This document shows, one piece after another, positions 3,144 to 5,418 of a stretch of DNA of 5,418 nt (position 1 is its first letter; the number at the start of each line of letters is the position of its first letter). The DNA lies in assembly GCA_019057975.1 (NCBI GenBank), contig JAHLWJ010000319.1:1-5418 (forward strand), in the 5' to 3' direction. The position numbers and the translations under genes are program-made. The stretch is from Promethearchaeota archaeon (GTDB taxonomy: Archaea; Asgardarchaeota; Lokiarchaeia; Sigynarchaeales; SOKP01). Under the pieces are notes generated by a model that was given only the letters and a program-made list of their open reading frames with translations, made no database searches and was not told where the DNA came from.

Positions 3144-4975
3144 CTAAACCGTGGATATTAGTAGAGAAGGATAGAATAGATGCCCTTGACAGTGGAGTGG
3201 GTTTAATTGGAGATGGTAATTTTTATGGCTCTGGTAAAACATTTAGTTACTCTAAATATATATTAGAGAACAACTCTAATAATCTAATTTTATCCGATAG
3301 TCACATTCTATTAGATGAACTCTATGTGGGTATAGATCACATAACAAATATAAATAAATTTATAACATATCCCCTATGGGGTAAAAAATTTATATTTAGT
3401 GATTTTCAACAGGAACTTTATAATAAACCCAAATGTTTATGTAATTTATATTTTGATTCTCAGTTATTTAGTTTGGGTAAATTAGGATGGTGGACAGATG
3501 GGTTTTGTAAAAAATGTACTCATTATTACGAGTGTAGACATAAACGGAATAATAAAGGGTTATTTAATATATCTGGGTATAAAATTAACAAATTAATTAT
3601 GGCTCCAAAGTCCTATATTTATACAGAGTTAATTGATAATATTATGTCCAAATTTAATAAACTCATATTAATCTTAGATGAGAATCTATTTAATACTATG
3701 TATCGACAATTTAACTTAAATTCAGACGCAATTACGGGTTTTAATAGATTTGTGCAAAGAATGATTGTATTTAATAAGGATTTAAGGGGGTTTTATAAGG
3801 ACTTCAAAGAAATTCTTAAGGCCATAAGTAATGCCATTAATTTTGGAGTAGATAAAACCGAAATTAATAAAAAAATGATGACTTTTATTGGTTCGTATGA
3901 TATAAATGCTATAAAATTATGGAACGAAACATTAAAATTCACAGTGTTAAATAATAGTAGTTATGTAGATAATAATTATAATATTTTTAATTATTTTGAG
4001 AATATTTTTGAGGACGGAATAAAGAATGGCGATTTCTTAAATAACATAGTAATGGATAAACAAAAATTTAATTTCACTTATTTTATTAATAAAATTGATA
4101 GAGTTAGAGAGATAGTTCATAAAGTATATCAAACCATATTAACAGATGCTTCTCTTGAAAAAGACGATATTATTAGATTATTCCCCGATTTTGAAGATAA
4201 TTTCAAGTTTTTATATAATGAGACACTCAAATCTAAAGCCAAATTTAAGAATGTTTATATAGCCAGACTTAATAACAAAAAATATGGTAAATATAAAAAA
4301 AATTCACTGATTAACCCAAGGACACATAAACTCACTCCAACATTTTATACTATAGCACAAGAAACTAATAGAATAATGATAGCCGAGCATAGTAAAGGGA
4401 ATAATATTGGCTTGATAATAGCGATGCAAGAGGTTTATAATCATTTAAAAGTTAAGTTAAAACCAACAGTAACAAAATATCAATTACAAGTTTATTTTGA
4501 CTACTACTATTACTTAAAGGGCAAAAATGCTTATAGTAACGTCAACTGGATAACATTATTCGGGAGTTGTAATATACCATTACAGGTGAGAGAAGTGATG
4601 AATAGATTTTGGAATATAAGTATGGATAGATTAACGGATTTATTTGGTCCAGGTACAATGACCGATGGTGCTCACAGGGGTAGAGCATTAAATAGACCTA
4701 ATGAGATTAATTTGTATGTTTTCGGAAATATAGAAAGGGGTCGTTTTAATAATGAGCAGAACTTCTATGGCATATTAAGAATTAAACACGAGAAACTATT
4801 GAGTTACATCAGTAGGGAAGGGGGTTTAACTATATCAGAAATTTCTGATTATGTTGGAAAGTCTGAGAAGCCAACAAGAGAACTATTGAATTTGTTATTG
4901 GATAATAATATATTGAGATGGGAGTCAAAACAAATTGGAAAAGGTAGACCAAAAAAGATTTGGAAGGTAATTTAG
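3140..4975 (+). CDS. Divergent XPD/DinG-like SF2 helicase with Cys-rich insert and C-terminal winged helix
   Basis: The product is 611 aa from TTG 3140 to TAG 4973-4975. In order: P-loop NFYGSGKT (27-34), comparable to APTGSGKT; a motif Ia-like LILSDSHILLDEL (49-61); cysteines C99, C101, C123, C126 and C132; the segment NKLIMAPKSYI (150-160), where XPD/DinG proteins have a VVxNHxxL element; Walker B LILILDEN (175-182); motif IV-like IGLIIAMQEVYNHL (423-436); motif V-like GKNAYSNVNWITLFG (461-475); and motif VI-like RGRALNRP (513-520). The Cys insert between motifs Ia and II is exactly where XPD-family helicases hold their [4Fe-4S] domain. Residues about 550-611 are a winged helix ending GRPKKIWKV. 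Such enzymes unwind DNA using ATP. Oddities are DEN in place of DEAH, no Gln in motif VI and an extra residue within its GRxxR core. It is probably the replication or repair helicase of a mobile element. Activity and family placement are inferred from motif order. Confidence 0.7.
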   Translation: MTKPWILVEKDRIDALDSGVGLIGDGNFYGSGKTFSYSKYILENNSNNLILSDSHILLDELYVGIDHITNINKFITYPLWGKKFIFSDFQQELYNKPKCLCNLYFDSQLFSLGKLGWWTDGFCKKCTHYYECRHKRNNKGLFNISGYKINKLIMAPKSYIYTELIDNIMSKFNKLILILDENLFNTMYRQFNLNSDAITGFNRFVQRMIVFNKDLRGFYKDFKEILKAISNAINFGVDKTEINKKMMTFIGSYDINAIKLWNETLKFTVLNNSSYVDNNYNIFNYFENIFEDGIKNGDFLNNIVMDKQKFNFTYFINKIDRVREIVHKVYQTILTDASLEKDDIIRLFPDFEDNFKFLYNETLKSKAKFKNVYIARLNNKKYGKYKKNSLINPRTHKLTPTFYTIAQETNRIMIAEHSKGNNIGLIIAMQEVYNHLKVKLKPTVTKYQLQVYFDYYYYLKGKNAYSNVNWITLFGSCNIPLQVREVMNRFWNISMDRLTDLFGPGTMTDGAHRGRALNRPNEINLYVFGNIERGRFNNEQNFYGILRIKHEKLLSYISREGGLTISEISDYVGKSEKPTRELLNLLLDNNILRWESKQIGKGRPKKIWKVI

Positions 4976-5019
4976 TTTGAACTGTCTTGTGTATAGAGTA
5001 AACCAATTTTCGAGAGAAA

Positions 5020-5041
5020 TTCTTAATAAAAAAATTAAGAA
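5020..5041. terminator. Hairpin downstream of the helicase operon
   Basis: TTCTTAAT (5020-5027) pairs perfectly with ATTAAGAA (5034-5041) around an A6 loop, 45 bases after the helicase stop. No U-tract follows on the plus strand, so it is more a 3'-end stabiliser or weak terminator than a classic one. Confidence 0.35.
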
Positions 5042-5056
5042 AAACTCCCGATAAAT

Positions 5057-5085
5057 CTAATTTTGATGCTAACACTAATTTTGAT
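5057..5085. repeat. Direct repeat CTAATTTTGAT, two copies
   Basis: The 11-mer CTAATTTTGAT occurs at 5057-5067 and 5075-5085, a period of 18 bases. A shorter match, AATTTTGAT, recurs at 5211-5219. Short phased repeats beside a helicase gene can be initiator-binding sites, but two full copies are too few to call an origin. Confidence 0.35.
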
Positions 5086-5111
5086 TAATATTATGATATA
5101 TAATTAGTGTT
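5071..5111. repeat. 10-bp inverted repeat AACACTAATT / AATTAGTGTT
   Basis: AACACTAATT (5071-5080) and AATTAGTGTT (5102-5111) are exact reverse complements with 21 bases between them, and centres 31 bases apart (about three helical turns). The stem is followed by TTTT (5110-5113). It could terminate the operon or bind a dimeric protein. It shares the AGTGTT half-site with the leader repeat at 2396-2422. Confidence 0.45.
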
Positions 5112-5148
5112 TTAATTCACTAAATTAATGATAAATAACATTAATCAT

Positions 5149-5215
5149 AAATTTATATTATACATCGAGAAGAATTTTTCTAATTATATTTCAGAATAAA
5201 TTATAATATAAATTT
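5149..5215. repeat. 14-bp inverted repeat in the AT-rich right flank
   Basis: AAATTTATATTATA (5149-5162) and TATAATATAAATTT (5202-5215) are exact reverse complements separated by 39 bases. The arms are pure AT and could melt or extrude easily. Nothing coding overlaps. Together with the repeats at 5020-5111 this makes 4976-5297 a repeat-dense gene-free region. No gene was seen in it. Confidence 0.4.
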
Positions 5216-5297
5216 TGATTATCTTAGTAGAAATGATATTATTTAAGTCCTGTATTGTTTTTAATAAACTCTAAAAAAATTAATTAACCATTTAAGA

Positions 5298-5411
5298 TTA
5301 CAATTTTTCAAACATAGAATGTTGGGGTAAGAAATCGGAGAATCGAGGATTATTGAAGAGACTATAAATCCATTTATCAGTAACATTTGCTAATTTAAGA
5401 ACCTTATCTAT
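5298..5411 (-). pseudogene. Possible decayed 3' end of a minus-strand gene
   Basis: On the minus strand a 37-codon frame runs from 5411 to TAA at 5300-5298 without a usable start. A TGA lies just upstream in frame (5414-5412). The translation includes KVLKLANVTDKWIYSLFNNP and FSDFLPQHSMFEKL, with Trp, Pro and aromatic residues typical of genuine protein rather than random AT-rich translation. It may be the C-terminal end of a gene that continues past the window and has suffered a frameshift or nonsense change near 5408-5414. The parent family is not recognised and chance cannot be excluded. Confidence 0.3.
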
Positions 5412-5418
5412 TCATCTT

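Noticed and set aside
4830..5075. 81-codon minus-strand open frame
   Set aside because: It overlaps the helicase winged-helix codons in antisense and runs out into the repeat region. The winged helix on the plus strand is the better-supported reading.
5057..5219. CRISPR array or iteron series
   Set aside because: Only two full copies of an 11-mer and one partial copy are present, with irregular spacing.

Overview
The window is a very AT-rich stretch of archaeal DNA. The best taxonomic marker is a histone-fold gene on the minus strand (1052-1348). It carries the L1-loop and RKxVTxxDI features of archaeal histones plus an unusual acidic C-terminal tail. Strong Shine-Dalgarno sequences, TTTAAATA-type TATA boxes and U-tract terminators also fit an archaeon. 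The composition and the style of the small zinc proteins would suit an Asgard-type or low-GC methanogen genome, or a plasmid, virus or integrated element of one. The sequence alone does not decide between these.

Layout. The left edge (2-163, +) holds the C-terminal end of an unrecognised protein. It converges on a minus-strand pair: the histone gene (1348 to 1052) followed by a five-helix membrane protein (1002 to 448). That pair is closed by a hairpin and U8 tract at 418-371. A 116-base divergent promoter region (1349-1464) separates the histone from a plus-strand cluster of three very small genes. These encode a CxxC protein (1465-1623), a single-span membrane protein (1636-1809) and a treble-clef-like zinc protein (1811-2050). 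The first two are not annotated by ordinary length cut-offs.

The intergenic region 2051-2456 holds a terminator, a GC-rich double hairpin (2186-2225) that looks like a structured RNA or DNA element, a 12-base palindrome, and a promoter next to inverted repeats. It leads into a tightly coupled plus-strand operon: a 32-aa basic peptide (2457-2555), a 70-aa protein (2560-2772), a 123-aa zinc-ribbon protein (2772-3143) and a 611-aa protein (3140-4975). The gene junctions overlap or abut, which implies translational coupling.

The 611-aa protein is the centrepiece. I read it as a highly divergent superfamily 2 helicase of the XPD/DinG (iron-sulfur) type. It has GSGKT, a motif-Ia-like segment, a C-rich insert placed where the FeS domain sits, an LILILDEN Walker B, weak motifs IV to VI, and a C-terminal winged helix. 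With two or three small DNA/zinc-binding partners and flanking inverted repeats, the operon looks like a replication or DNA-processing module of a mobile element, though that role is inferred.

The right flank (4976-5418) has no confident gene. It contains four inverted or direct repeat structures and, at the very end, an interrupted minus-strand reading frame (5411-5298) that may be a decayed gene.
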